Positions 35,247-44,077 are shown, counted from the stretch's first letter. The stretch is 64,000 nt of DNA from Desulfonatronum thiodismutans (GCF_000717475.1 NZ_JPIK01000020.1:1-64000), one strand, 5' to 3'. The notes: generated by a model not told the origin, from the sequence alone. Translations and numbers: made by a program.

Positions 35247-35265
35247 CGTCTCGGTGTTGGGCAAC

Positions 35266-35299
35266 AAAAAAGGCGTCCCGAAGCGGGACGCCTTTTTTT
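35266..35299. terminator. Bidirectional terminator between rnhA and the P-loop/DRTGG gene
   Basis: AAAAAAGGCGTCCCG and CGGGACGCCTTTTTTT form a perfect stem around AAG, with T-runs on both strands. It serves the convergent genes on either side. Confidence 0.93.
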
Positions 35300-35319
35300 G
35301 CGTGACTCGGTTCGGAAAA

Positions 35320-36384
35320 CTATTTCAATCCGAGCTGTTCCTTGATGTAGGGGATGTCCACGTTGTTACTGACCACCTGGGCGCCTTGCTGGATCTTGAC
35401 CAAGTCGCGTAGTTTCAGGCGGGACATGATGGCGTCCATTTTTTTGGCCATGGTGAAGGTGTCGTCGCGGACGATGATGATCGGGATTTCCTTGACCTCG
35501 GCCCGGGTCAGGATGATGTCGTTGGGGTAGATATTGCCGGTCAGGATCAGGCAGGGGCATTCGCCTTCCAGGGCCACCAACTGAACGTCGGAGCGGTCGC
35601 CGCCCATGATGATGGCGGTATTTTTGTTCTTGCGGAAGTGGGTCATGAAGTTTTCGACCTGCATACTGCCGATCAGGAAATTTTCCACGACGCGGTCGGC
35701 CTTGTCCTTGGCCGTGACCACTCGTCCGCCGAGTCGTTGGGCCAGCTCGCCCACCTGGACCGCGCCGAGCAGCGGATCTCGGGGCAAAATGCCGAGGACC
35801 TTTACACCGCTACGCTCCAGGAAGGGGGCTAGTCGGTTTTTGACCTCGTCCATGTAGTCCGCGGGAATGTCGTTGAGAATCGTGCCGATAAATTGATCGC
35901 CCAGGGCGTCCTTGAGCACGACCAGGTAGTCGTAGTTCAGTTCTTTGGAGCAGCGGTCGATGACGATGGATTTGATGCCCAAGGTGCGTACGACTTCCAC
36001 GGCGTCCACGTTGCAGTACTTGCCGGAATACATACTCCCGGAGCCGGCGACGATGGTTACGTCTCTGCCCTTGCTGAGGGTTTCGTAGCTGCGTTTGATG
36101 TCGCCCATCAGGTCATGGGTCAGGCCGCCGAAGGCCTTGGTTTTAAACTCCTCGGTGACCAGTACGGGAGTGACTAGTTCAGGATCTTCCTTCAGTCCCA
36201 GCACATCTTGAACAAAGAACGCGTCTTCGTCTCCCATTTTGCCGTCTTTTTCCACGGGTACGGCGCCCACTGGCTTGATGTAGCCGACGTTCAGGCCGTC
36301 TTTTTGGAATTTGAGACCAAGCCCCATGGCTACCAGGTTTTTTCCTGAATAGCCTGACGTCGAGCCCACATAAATACCGACCAT
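35320..36384 (-). CDS. P-loop/DRTGG protein related to the phosphotransacetylase N-terminus
   Basis: A 354-residue protein. The N-terminal half is a dethiobiotin-synthetase-like P-loop domain (MVGIYVGSTSGYSGKNLVAMGLG, VGYIKPVG, VTIVAGSGSMYSG). The C-terminal half is a DRTGG domain (AIIMGGDRSDVQLVALEGECPCLILTGNIYPND, IIIVRDDTFTMAKKMD). Together these equal the regulatory N-terminal region of long phosphotransacetylases, but the catalytic PTA domain is missing. Many sulfate reducers encode such a free module; a regulatory or sensor role in acetyl-CoA/acetate metabolism is inferred. AGGAGG precedes the ATG at 36384 by six bases; the longer frame to 36510 is unlikely. Confidence 0.82.
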   Translation of the reverse strand: MVGIYVGSTSGYSGKNLVAMGLGLKFQKDGLNVGYIKPVGAVPVEKDGKMGDEDAFFVQDVLGLKEDPELVTPVLVTEEFKTKAFGGLTHDLMGDIKRSYETLSKGRDVTIVAGSGSMYSGKYCNVDAVEVVRTLGIKSIVIDRCSKELNYDYLVVLKDALGDQFIGTILNDIPADYMDEVKNRLAPFLERSGVKVLGILPRDPLLGAVQVGELAQRLGGRVVTAKDKADRVVENFLIGSMQVENFMTHFRKNKNTAIIMGGDRSDVQLVALEGECPCLILTGNIYPNDIILTRAEVKEIPIIIVRDDTFTMAKKMDAIMSRLKLRDLVKIQQGAQVVSNNVDIPYIKEQLGLK

Positions 36385-36814
36385 AGGATGCCTCCTTGCG
36401 TACGTTCGTAATCGTGTAGGAAGATGATGCCTAGCGCGAAATGCCGAAAGATGTTTTTTAGTTGTCCGGCGAAGCAGGCGTACATTACGCCTGCCCACGA
36501 ACAATCGCAATATTTTTCGAGAAAGTCTCCTTCAACCTAGATAAAAGGCGCGTTCTTCTCGATGAAAGGTTTTGAAGTGCTCAATGAGCGGGCTTGAGGT
36601 GAAAGGAGACGTCACGGCTCGAAGCTTGACCGGGCATTTTTTTCCTTGATAGCCAGGAGCCAGGAGCCAGGAGCCAGGAGGCGTGAGGCGTGAGGCGTGA
36701 GGCAGGCCTGGAGCTGAACGCTGGAAGCGGAGGGCAGAGGAGGTCGGCTCGGGTGCTTGATGAAGAGAAAAGATTGGGATTTGGAAATGTTTCATTCACG
36801 ACTGAGAGGTGAAA
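36385..36814. other. Intergenic region with two tandem heptamer arrays
   Basis: A 430-base gap between divergent genes. It has no convincing open frame. It contains four copies of AGCCAGG (36651-36678) and then three copies of GCGTGAG (36681-36701). The rnc ribosome site (GAGAGGTG) lies at its right end. I see no clear promoter by eye. Confidence 0.7.
36651..36701. repeat. Tandem heptamer repeats
   Basis: AGCCAGG is repeated four times without gaps, then two bases later GCGTGAG is repeated three times. Similar words (TCCTGGCT, CTCCTGAC) occur on the other strand at 57496-57538, upstream of metG. Confidence 0.85.
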
Positions 36815-37504
36815 ATGGACGATATTGAGCAGGTGCAGGTGCGCATTCAATATGCTTTTGGTGATGTCAAATTATTGAATGAGGCCCTGACGCACAGTTC
36901 TTATGCAAACGAGTCGCCCGGAAGAGGCCAGAGCAACGAGCGCCTGGAGTTTCTGGGGGATGCGGTTCTGGAGTTGTGCATTACCGAGGAACTGTTTGTT
37001 CGCTATCCGGAAGCCAACGAGGGTCAGTTGACAACGTTTCGGGCCATGCTGGTGAATGAAGGAGTTTTAGCGGGGCTGAGCCGGAAGTTGAAGATCGACC
37101 ACGTCCTTTTGCTGGGGCGTGGCGAAGAGAATCAGGGAGGGCGGCAGCGTCAATCGCTGCTCAGCGACGCTTTCGAGGCGCTTCTTGGAGCGATTTTTCT
37201 GGATGGGGGATACGCGGTGGCCAAGCAGTGGGTTCTGGAGCGGTTCGCCGGATTGTGGCCCAGGCAGATGGAACTGTCCGTGGAAAAGGACCACAAGACC
37301 AAACTCCAGGAGCTGACCCAACAACATTGCCGGGATCGTCCGGTGTATTATTTGGAGGGAAGTTCAGGACCGGAGCACGAGCGGACGTTTCATGTCCTGC
37401 TTAAATTACCCACTGGCGAGGAGTTTCGGGACTCGGGCAGCAGCGTCAAAAAGGCCGAGCAGAATGCCGCCCGTCAAGCCATGGTATTCCTCAAGCAAAG
37501 TTGA
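36815..37504 (+). CDS. rnc: Ribonuclease III
   Basis: A 229-residue dsRNA endonuclease for rRNA and mRNA processing. The catalytic signature NERLEFLGDAVLEL is at residues 41-54 with Glu42, Glu45 and Asp49, and the second acidic cluster is in LLSDAFEALLGAIFLDGG. A C-terminal dsRNA-binding domain starts near residue 155 (DHKTKLQELTQQHC) and ends KKAEQNAARQAMVFL. I prefer the ATG at 36815, with GAGAGGTG just before it; a GTG at 36809 is in frame. A terminator follows at 37524. Confidence 0.96.
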   Translation: MDDIEQVQVRIQYAFGDVKLLNEALTHSSYANESPGRGQSNERLEFLGDAVLELCITEELFVRYPEANEGQLTTFRAMLVNEGVLAGLSRKLKIDHVLLLGRGEENQGGRQRQSLLSDAFEALLGAIFLDGGYAVAKQWVLERFAGLWPRQMELSVEKDHKTKLQELTQQHCRDRPVYYLEGSSGPEHERTFHVLLKLPTGEEFRDSGSSVKKAEQNAARQAMVFLKQS

Positions 37505-37523
37505 CCCCCCGTCCAGGATCGTT

Positions 37524-37563
37524 TTCAGCCCCCGAGACGTGCGTCTCGGGGGCTGAAGTTTTT
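37524..37563. terminator. Terminator between rnc and flagellin
   Basis: TTCAGCCCCCGAGAC and GTCTCGGGGGCTGAA form a perfect stem around GTGC, followed by GTTTTTC on the plus strand. It separates the convergent rnc and flagellin genes. Confidence 0.88.
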
Positions 37564-37632
37564 CAGGAGGTCAGCCGATGTCAAGGAGACTCCAATTCGT
37601 GCCGCTGATGCGGCTCAAGCGGTTGCTCGTGA

Positions 37633-38580
37633 TTAGCCGCTGATGAGCTGCATGGCCATCCGAGGCAGGGAATTAGCCTGGGCCAGCATGGCCACCGCTG
37701 CCTGGGTGATAATCTGGTTGCGGACGAACTCGGTCATTTCCAAGGCCACGTCCGCGTCGGAAATTCGCGACTCCGCGGCCTGTAGGTTTTCGGCCTGGAT
37801 GGACAGGTTGGTGATGGTGTTGGCCAAGCGATTCTGCAAGGCACCGAGGCTGGCGCGGATGTTGTCCTTGGAGAGAATGGCGTTTTCCAGAGCGTCGAGG
37901 GCGAGCTGAGCTCCCTCTTGGGTGGAGATGGAAAAACCTGCTCTTCCTTCAAGGTGAGAGGCGCTTCGATAGTCTCGGTTTGCCGCATTGCCGACCCCGA
38001 GAGCTGATGCCGTGGAGTTACCGATGGCAATGTAGTAGTAGTCCTCGGCGCTGTTGTTGGATGGCCCGAAGTGAATTTTCAAAGGACCACTGGAGATAAG
38101 GCCGGCGCCGTTATGATCTCCACCCCAATCCGCTGGGTTTCCAGAGCCTGTGGAAAGATTGCCGTTCAGCAGGTAAATTCCATTGAACTTCGTGGCATTG
38201 GCGATTCGGGTGATTTCCGAGGCCATGGCTTGATATTCCGAGTCAATGATCAAACGCTGATCGGAGTTGTAGGTGCCGGTGGCCGCCTGGGTGGCCAGTT
38301 CCTTCATCCTGATCAGCTTCTCGTCAATGACGGCCAGGGCGCCGTCCGCGGTCTGGATCATGGAAATGGCGTCGTTGGCGTTGCGAATGCCTTGTCGCAT
38401 GGAGGAAATCTCCGCTCGCATCAGTTCGCGGATGGCTAACCCGGCGGCGTCGTCCGCGGCGCTGTTGATGCGTAATCCCGAAGAAAGCCGCTCCGTGGAC
38501 GTCCCGAGTCTGCCATAGGCGGCGGACAGGTTTCGAGCGGCGTTCTGTGCCATTAAATTGTTGTTGATTGTCAGAGCCAT
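37633..38580 (-). CDS. fliC: Flagellin
   Basis: A 315-residue flagellar filament protein. The conserved N-terminal D0/D1 region (MALTINNNLMAQNAARNL, LSSGLRINSAADDAAGLAI) and C-terminal D1/D0 region (NLQAAESRISDADVALEMTEFV, MLAQANSLPRMAMQLISG) are intact, with a short variable middle (about residues 160-225). This is a small flagellin. AGGAGG lies seven bases before the ATG at 38580; a longer frame to 38640 crosses the promoter and is rejected. A near-perfect sigma54 promoter lies 44 bases upstream of the start. The flaG gene is transcribed divergently. Confidence 0.95.
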   Translation of the reverse strand: MALTINNNLMAQNAARNLSAAYGRLGTSTERLSSGLRINSAADDAAGLAIRELMRAEISSMRQGIRNANDAISMIQTADGALAVIDEKLIRMKELATQAATGTYNSDQRLIIDSEYQAMASEITRIANATKFNGIYLLNGNLSTGSGNPADWGGDHNGAGLISSGPLKIHFGPSNNSAEDYYYIAIGNSTASALGVGNAANRDYRSASHLEGRAGFSISTQEGAQLALDALENAILSKDNIRASLGALQNRLANTITNLSIQAENLQAAESRISDADVALEMTEFVRNQIITQAAVAMLAQANSLPRMAMQLISG

Positions 38581-38623
38581 AGCTGAACCTCCTAAAAGGG
38601 TGACATCGTGATGCCCAGCTTTA

Positions 38624-38639
38624 AGCAAGGAGGGTGCCA
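38624..38639 (-). promoter_or_regulatory. Sigma54 promoter of flagellin
   Basis: On the minus strand the sequence reads TGGCAC-CCTCC-TTGCT, matching the sigma54 consensus TGGCAC-N5-TTGC[A/T] with exact spacing. It predicts a transcript start near 38612 and a leader of about 32 bases. Confidence 0.88.
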
Positions 38640-38936
38640 ACAGTGTTTAGTTGTTTTTTTCCATGGTGTTACTTTTTTATGTGGTGCGCTAAGACCTGTT
38701 TTGGAGACGTATATGCGCTAACAAGGTGATTCTCTTGTCAGTACTCATTGGCGGAATGGTGGTGTCGAATTTTATTGTTTAATTCTAAATTTTTATGGTG
38801 TCATTGTGCTTTTGGCGATCATCACTTCCGGAGAGGCTTCCCGTGTCATTGTCATGACAATGGGCTGAAAATATTGCACGCCGGGAAGAAAATATTTGTT
38901 TTGAACGTTGCTTTTGAGGATTGTCGGGAGTCCCGC

Positions 38937-38963
38937 TAAAGATTTTCGGGCAATGGCCGATAA
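38937..38963 (+). promoter_or_regulatory. Sigma28 (FliA) promoter of flaG
   Basis: TAAA (38937-38940), a 15-base spacer and GCCGATAA (38956-38963) match the sigma28 consensus TAAA-N15-GCCGATAA exactly. The start of flaG is about 88 bases downstream. Confidence 0.9.
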
Positions 38964-39050
38964 GAATGTTAAAGCGCAGATAGTGTTTTGGCGTCCCTGT
39001 TGGTTGGACAGCCCTTCCCCGACATTTGATGAAGTAGTGAGGATACAGCC

Positions 39051-39428
39051 ATGCGTGTGGAAAATACTCTTGAGACCCGCTCATATGTGTCGGGCGACCT
39101 TGGGGTTGCTCATGTTTTGAACGTGCCCGAAGGCGACAAACTCGGCATCCTCAACCATGAAAAGGGTCGCGATGAACATAAGGGCGATGATCCTCGCCAG
39201 AGAGGAAAAAGCGCCTTGATGGAGGCTATGGACGTGGCTGAGGAGCACTTGAGGGGAACTGGATTGAATATTCGCCTGAAAGTCACGGACAAGAGCGAGC
39301 GGCTTCAAGTGGAGGTGTTTGATCCGAAAACCAAGGAAGTCCTGCGGCGTTTTCCCCCGGATGAAATCATCCGGCTGGCTGAGTCCATTGAGGAAATGGC
39401 GGGCTTGATCGTGGACAGATCGCTTTAG
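39051..39428 (+). CDS. flaG: FlaG-family flagellar protein
   Basis: A 125-residue protein. The N-terminal half is variable and hydrophilic. The C-terminal ~60 residues (NIRLKVTDKSERLQVEVFDPKTKEVLRRFPPDEIIRLAESIEEMAGLIVD) match the FlaG family, a small flagellar protein that influences filament length. GAGG lies eight bases before the ATG. It is driven by a textbook sigma28 promoter, supporting late-class flagellar expression. Confidence 0.88.
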   Translation: MRVENTLETRSYVSGDLGVAHVLNVPEGDKLGILNHEKGRDEHKGDDPRQRGKSALMEAMDVAEEHLRGTGLNIRLKVTDKSERLQVEVFDPKTKEVLRRFPPDEIIRLAESIEEMAGLIVDRSL

Positions 39429-39535
39429 GGCGTCCATTTGAGACTTGGTGCCGGTGAAGGCTCGAGCGTCGGTGACTTTTCGTGCTGGAATGTTCTTCCT
39501 TGTAGGGACACCGGGAATAGGATAGGGAAGCATTC

Positions 39536-40396
39536 ATGCCCGGAATAGACCTGCATACCCATTCAACGGCCTCGGACGGCACCCTGTCGCCCACGGAATT
39601 GATCCAGGCGGCGAAGAACGCTGAACTGGAAGCTATTGCGCTTACCGACCACGACACCACCAGCGGTCTCAAGGAGGCCGCCGCCGCGGCTGATGCCATG
39701 GGAGTGGATTTTATTCCCGGCTGCGAGTTGAGCGTGGTTTCCCAGAACGGCAACATGCATATTCTGGGTTACTGGATACCCACCGGCCCCAGCAAGCTGA
39801 GCGAGACGCTGCGCTTTTTGCGGGACCGTCGGCACGAGCGCAACCATCTGATCATGGCCAAGCTCAAGGCTCTGGGCATGGATATTTCTTACGACGACGT
39901 CCTGGCAGTATCCGGCGGGGATGCCGTGGGCCGTCCGCACATCGCCCAGGTGATGCATGCCAAGGGCTACGTTCGTGAGCTGAGTGAAGCATTCAAGGAC
40001 TACCTCGGCTCTGAGGGCAAAGCCTATGTTCCCAAGGAAAAACTTGGACCCCGACAAGCCATCGAACTCCTGAAGTCCGTGGGCGCGACAGTGGTGTTGG
40101 CCCATCCGTTCCTGCTCGGGCTGATGGGGGGGGATTTACGCGGCGTGTTGAAGCAGCTCAAGGAATTTGGATTGGATGGCATTGAAGCCATCTATACGCT
40201 GCACCGGCCGGATCAGACACGACTTTATCTCGACATTGCACGGGAAATGGATTTTCTGGTCACCGGCGGTTCCGACTTCCACGGCGCGGTCAAGCCGAAC
40301 GTTCGGCTGGGCTCGGGTTTCGGCGAGCTGTTCGTCCCCGCTTCCTTGCTGGCGACCATGAAAGAACACCGAGCCAAGCTCGGTCTGCCCGTTTAG
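39536..40396 (+). CDS. PHP-domain phosphoesterase (YciV/RNase AM type)
   Basis: A 286-residue PHP protein of the YciV-like class, which removes 3' phosphates from nucleoside bisphosphates or trims RNA 5' ends. Metal ligands are visible: GIDLHTHS (Asp5, His7, His9), ALTDHDTTSG (Asp38, His39, Asp40), GCELS (Glu64), MHILGY (His75), GRPHIAQ, VLAHPFL, and GGSDFHG at the end. The inserted helical domain (residues ~100-190) is typical. It stands alone between flaG and the U32 gene, and is a distinct subfamily from the smaller PHP protein at 3665-4357. Confidence 0.88.
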   Translation: MPGIDLHTHSTASDGTLSPTELIQAAKNAELEAIALTDHDTTSGLKEAAAAADAMGVDFIPGCELSVVSQNGNMHILGYWIPTGPSKLSETLRFLRDRRHERNHLIMAKLKALGMDISYDDVLAVSGGDAVGRPHIAQVMHAKGYVRELSEAFKDYLGSEGKAYVPKEKLGPRQAIELLKSVGATVVLAHPFLLGLMGGDLRGVLKQLKEFGLDGIEAIYTLHRPDQTRLYLDIAREMDFLVTGGSDFHGAVKPNVRLGSGFGELFVPASLLATMKEHRAKLGLPV

Positions 40397-40509
40397 CGGT
40401 CGTTCAGTCCCTGTCCATCGTCTGGTCGTCATCCAGCCTGCATTTGGGCACGGAAAGTTTTTCCGGTATATTTCTTTCGACTTTCTGACACCTCTTTCTC
40501 CTCGCCTTC

Positions 40510-41802
40510 ATGTCGTCATCCCCGTTCCGTCCGGAACTGTTGGCCCCCGCTGGGAACCTTGTCAAACTGAAGGTCGCGCTGCGTTACGGCGCGGACGCCG
40601 TTTACCTTGGTGGATCGGCTCTGAATCTCAGGGCCGGGGCCGGAGGTTTTGATCGGGACGCCTTGCGTCACGCGGTGGCCCTGGCCCGGTCCGTGAACGT
40701 TCGCGTCTATTATTGTCTGAATGCCTTTCCCCTGGAAACCGACCTGGATGCTGTTCGCGAAGTCCTTACGATGCTTGGTGAATTTCCCCAGGACACGCGG
40801 GTCGATGGCCTGATCGCGGCCGACCCCGGGGTATTCTCCCTGGCTCGGAAGTTTTTGCCGGACATGCCTCTGCACGTCAGCACCCAGGCCAATACCGGCA
40901 ACAGCGCGGCAGTGGAGTTCTGGCGGGACTTGGGGGCAAGGCGCGTCAACCTGGCCAGGGAATTGACCTTGAAGGATATTCGCGGCCTCCGACGGGCTGT
41001 GTCGGAGAGAGCACCGGGCATGGAACTGGAGATGTTCGTGCACGGGGCCATGTGTCTGGCCCTGTCCGGACGCTGTTCCCTGAGCGTCCACCTTAACGCC
41101 CGCTCGGCGAACAAGGGCGGCTGCACCCAGCCCTGTCGCTTCGCCTACAAGCCTCGGGCCCTGGCCCTGACCGTGGAGGAGCAGCTCCGCCCCGGAGACG
41201 TTTTGTGGGAGGTACTGGAAGGGGAGGACTTTACGGCTTTTTTCAGCCCTCGGGATCTGTGCCTGGTCAAGTATCTGCCCTGGCTCCAGCGCAACGGCGT
41301 CGACGCCTTGAAGATCGAGGGCCGGATGCGTTCCGCCGCGTATGTCGCGCTGACCTGCGACGTGTACCGTACGGCTTTGGACGAGTTGGGCCGAGGGAAA
41401 TTCAGGCCGGACCGTTACCTGCGTGAACTCGGGACCGCATTGCACCGGCCCATGGATTCGGGTTTTTTCCTGCCCGGCGCTCCGGCCGTGAGGGCCAAGC
41501 GTTGGGAGTGCGGCGGCGACATGACCATGGTCGGGCATCTGTTGCGGCAGGATGGACCTGGTCGCTGGACGGCCCAGGTTCTGGATCGCTGGGAAGCGAC
41601 CGGCTCCGTGGAACTGGTCCTGCCTGGCCTGCGTCGGCCGATGCTGCGGCCCGGAGAGTACGGCCTGGAAAACGAGCGGGGGGAAACGATGCGTTTGGTT
41701 CATCCCGGACAACGGGTGGTGCTGCGCTGCGAGCATCCGGAATGCTCGCCGGATATCTTCCTGCGCCAAACCCAGGACCTTTCCAGGAAACAGCCGCGAT
41801 GA
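40510..41802 (+). CDS. Peptidase U32 family protein (TrhP/UbiU-like)
   Basis: A 430-residue U32 protein. It has the N-terminal ELLAPAGNLVKLKVALRYGADAVYLGG, VHGAMCLALSGRCSLS, NKGGCTQPCRFAY and DALKIEGRMRSAAYVA. The cysteines in these segments are the iron-sulfur ligands expected in this family. Members act in tRNA hydroxylation (TrhP, formerly YegQ) or oxygen-independent ubiquinone hydroxylation (UbiU/V); protease activity is doubtful. Length and the C-terminal beta domain favour the TrhP-like branch, but the exact branch is not certain. The stop overlaps the WbuC-cupin start by ATGA. Confidence 0.88.
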   Translation: MSSSPFRPELLAPAGNLVKLKVALRYGADAVYLGGSALNLRAGAGGFDRDALRHAVALARSVNVRVYYCLNAFPLETDLDAVREVLTMLGEFPQDTRVDGLIAADPGVFSLARKFLPDMPLHVSTQANTGNSAAVEFWRDLGARRVNLARELTLKDIRGLRRAVSERAPGMELEMFVHGAMCLALSGRCSLSVHLNARSANKGGCTQPCRFAYKPRALALTVEEQLRPGDVLWEVLEGEDFTAFFSPRDLCLVKYLPWLQRNGVDALKIEGRMRSAAYVALTCDVYRTALDELGRGKFRPDRYLRELGTALHRPMDSGFFLPGAPAVRAKRWECGGDMTMVGHLLRQDGPGRWTAQVLDRWEATGSVELVLPGLRRPMLRPGEYGLENERGETMRLVHPGQRVVLRCEHPECSPDIFLRQTQDLSRKQPR

Positions 41803-42368
41803 CCACCCAGACCACCCTGACCCGTCTGTCGCCCTTGGCCACGATATCAGGGCATGTTCGCTTTCAGGCCATTGGCCGACGCATGCTGGAGCAAAAGGCC
41901 GTGGACGCGACTCGAAACCCCCGGCTGCGGGAAATGCACATCCTGCATGAAGGCGACCACGACCCCCTGCACCGGATGCTCAACGCGCTGCAACCCGGAA
42001 CCTACGCCAGACCCCACCGTCATCTTGATCCGCCCAAGTCCGAAGGATTCGTGATCCTACGCGGCGCGGCGGGCATTGTGCTGTTCGAGGAACGCGGCGC
42101 GGAAATATTGGAAGAGTATATTTTGCTGAGTCAAGCGCGGGGCGAGCTGATAGCCGACGTCCGGCCCGGCGTCTGGCATACGATCCTGGCCCTGGAACCG
42201 GACACCGTACTGTACGAGGTCAAACCCGGTCCGTACTCTCCGGTGACGGACAAGGATTTCGCGCCTTGGACCCCGGATGCGGGCAGCGATGGGGCTGCAG
42301 ACTATATCCGCGGCCTGGAACGTCGGTTTAGGATTGCTTGCGGATTGAATGGGGGAGCTGGTCGCTGA
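41799..42368 (+). CDS. WbuC-family cupin metalloprotein
   Basis: A 189-residue cupin. Metal-ligand motif one is YARPHRHLDPPKSEGFVILRG (His, His, Glu) and motif two is RPGVWHTILALEPDTVLYEVKPGPY (His). An N-terminal segment (HILHEGDHDPLHRMLNAL) is characteristic of WbuC-like proteins, which are often found with surface-sugar genes; the reaction is unknown. Translation is coupled to the U32 gene by ATGA. Its stop abuts the end of the Crp/Fnr gene on the other strand with no spacer. Confidence 0.83.
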   Translation: MTTQTTLTRLSPLATISGHVRFQAIGRRMLEQKAVDATRNPRLREMHILHEGDHDPLHRMLNALQPGTYARPHRHLDPPKSEGFVILRGAAGIVLFEERGAEILEEYILLSQARGELIADVRPGVWHTILALEPDTVLYEVKPGPYSPVTDKDFAPWTPDAGSDGAADYIRGLERRFRIACGLNGGAGR

Positions 42369-43046
42369 TCATCCCGCGGCCATCTGCTCAAGGCTCGCCT
42401 TGTCCAGCAACCTGATGGTCCGCCCCTGAACCTCGATCACCTCATTGTCCGTCATTTTTTTCAGCGTCCGGGAGAGTGTTTCCGGCGTGGTGCCCAGCAG
42501 GGTGGCCAACTGGCCTTTGGTCACGTCCAACTCGATCCGGTCCGCGTGGGTCAGCTCTTCGCTGGCATGCAGCAGATAGGCGGCCAGTCTGGCCGGACTT
42601 TCCTTAAGGGACAGGCTTTCCACCAGCTTGGTCAACTGACGCAACCGCCTGGACAGATCGGCCAGCATGATCATGGCCAGGTTCGGGTCGTTGGCCAGGA
42701 GGCGGCGAATGGCCCGTCTGGGGAAAAAAAGCGTGCGGGTTTCCCGCAGGGCATCCGCGTTGGCCGGGTAGGCTCCGCCGGAATAGACCGGCACCTCGGC
42801 AAAAATTTCACCCGGACCGACAAAATGGAGCACCTGTTCCTTGCCCTCGAAGGACAGTTTGTAGATCTTCACCTGCCCTGAAATCACTAAAAAAAAGCCC
42901 GCCGCATCATCGCCTTCCGAAAAGATCAGATCCCCGGGGCGATAGGTTATGGGCTCGGCAATTCTGGCCAAAGCCTGAATCTGGCTTTCGGGCAGTCCCT
43001 GGAAAACCGGGCTTTGGTTGAGCAATGAAGCGGTCTCGTCATCCAT
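42369..43046 (-). CDS. Crp/Fnr-family transcriptional regulator
   Basis: A 225-residue regulator. Residues ~15-125 are a cNMP-binding-type beta barrel (YRPGDLIFSEGDDAAGFFLVISGQVKIYK). The C-terminal winged helix has TKGQLATLLGTTPETLSRTLKKM, with the E-x-x-S-R recognition helix of the Fnr subfamily. There is no N-terminal cysteine cluster, so it is not an oxygen-sensing Fe-S Fnr. Heme- or small-molecule-sensing DNR/HcpR-like regulators are possible alternatives. AGGAGG lies seven bases before the ATG. The DUF2156 gene is 24 bases upstream on the same strand. Confidence 0.9.
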   Translation of the reverse strand: MDDETASLLNQSPVFQGLPESQIQALARIAEPITYRPGDLIFSEGDDAAGFFLVISGQVKIYKLSFEGKEQVLHFVGPGEIFAEVPVYSGGAYPANADALRETRTLFFPRRAIRRLLANDPNLAMIMLADLSRRLRQLTKLVESLSLKESPARLAAYLLHASEELTHADRIELDVTKGQLATLLGTTPETLSRTLKKMTDNEVIEVQGRTIRLLDKASLEQMAAG

Positions 43047-43070
43047 GGAGTTTCCCTCCTTGATTGATCA

Positions 43071-44012
43071 TCAAACCGACTGTTCCGCGCCGACGAAGCG
43101 GATGCCGTATTTTTTTAGAAAGCAGATCGGATTGTAGGAGAGCTTGGCTTTGCGCAGCCCCTCGTCGTCCAGGTCCTGCTCCCGGTTGACGTATTTGAAT
43201 CCGCTTGCCGCGTCGGCCAGGAACAGGTTGTTGATGGCCTGGTAGACGCCCTTGACCCCGGTATTGCCTTTTTCGAAGTGGATGACCACGGTGTCGGCGG
43301 TCAGCGCTTCGGCTACGGTATAGGCGACGATTTCGCCTTCGACCTCCAAAGCCCCGCCCATCAATCCAGGGATGGAATCCCATTCTTGGAGCACGCGTTC
43401 GATGGCCGTGTTTTCAGCCTCCAAGGCGTGGGAGTCCGCGCATTCCTTCCAGGTGCACCAGTTGGACTGCATCTCCAGTACGCGTTCCACGCAATCCATG
43501 TCCAGGGCGTGGTACACGGCGCGGTAGTTGCGTTGAAACTGGCGGAGCAGGTTTTTCTTCTTGTGAAAACGGTTGCCCTTGAGTTCGATCAGCTCCGGGA
43601 CTGAATAGATGTAGTCCCACTGCCCCGGGGCCTCGGTCCGGATCATTCGCTCCCCGAACGCTTCGTGCCATATTTCCGTCAGTTTCTCGGGAACGCGATG
43701 GAATGCGGCGTTGTACAGCCAGGGCCGAAATGCGGTCCAATCCACACCCTCCCAATCCCCCACGGGAGCCCAGAGCAACGGCTCCGGGCGCCGTTGCCGC
43801 AGCCAGACCAGATTCTCTTCAAAACACCACTCCAGGCCATATTCCACGGCCCAGCCGAAAATGTTGGCGAAGCTGTAGTCCGACGTAATTTGGGGGCAAC
43901 GGGCCAGGAAGGTCAGGTAACGCTCCTGATCTTTCAATGTGATCTGCTGGAACTCAAGCGGCATGGTGGCGGATGTGGTTTTTTGTCTCATCATGGGCAT
44001 GTTGACGGTCAT
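43071..44012 (-). CDS. DUF2156 (GNAT-fold) protein
   Basis: A 313-residue cytoplasmic protein that matches the DUF2156 family: FQQITLKDQERYLTFLARCPQITSDYSFANIFGW, GNRFHKKKNLLRQFQRNY, GGALEVEGEIVAYTVAEAL, FEKGNTGVKGVYQAINNLF, YVNREQDLDDEGLRKAKLSYNP. The fold is the tandem GNAT-like domain of phosphatidylglycerol lysyltransferases, but no membrane part is present. Substrate is unknown. The start may be 44012 or the in-frame ATG at 43964; neither has a clear ribosome site. It is probably co-transcribed with the Crp/Fnr gene. Confidence 0.82.
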   Translation of the reverse strand: MTVNMPMMRQKTTSATMPLEFQQITLKDQERYLTFLARCPQITSDYSFANIFGWAVEYGLEWCFEENLVWLRQRRPEPLLWAPVGDWEGVDWTAFRPWLYNAAFHRVPEKLTEIWHEAFGERMIRTEAPGQWDYIYSVPELIELKGNRFHKKKNLLRQFQRNYRAVYHALDMDCVERVLEMQSNWCTWKECADSHALEAENTAIERVLQEWDSIPGLMGGALEVEGEIVAYTVAEALTADTVVIHFEKGNTGVKGVYQAINNLFLADAASGFKYVNREQDLDDEGLRKAKLSYNPICFLKKYGIRFVGAEQSV

Positions 44013-44077
44013 GGTTTGGAGTGGTCGGTTGATAAAGCGGGATCACGTCGACGTCGGGCGCGTTGCGGTTATGTGCG

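Larger units (their letters stand above)
38581..39050. other. Divergent flagellar promoter region
   Basis: A 470-base gap between the divergent flagellin and flaG genes. It contains the sigma54 promoter (38624-38639, minus) and the sigma28 promoter (38937-38963, plus). The 300 bases between them are AT-rich compared with the flanks and hold no convincing gene. An enhancer site for the sigma54 activator may lie there, but I could not define one. Confidence 0.7.

Noticed and set aside
36651..36701. Tandem heptamers considered as a CRISPR array
   Set aside because: Repeats are 7 bases and contiguous with no spacers; no cas gene is nearby.
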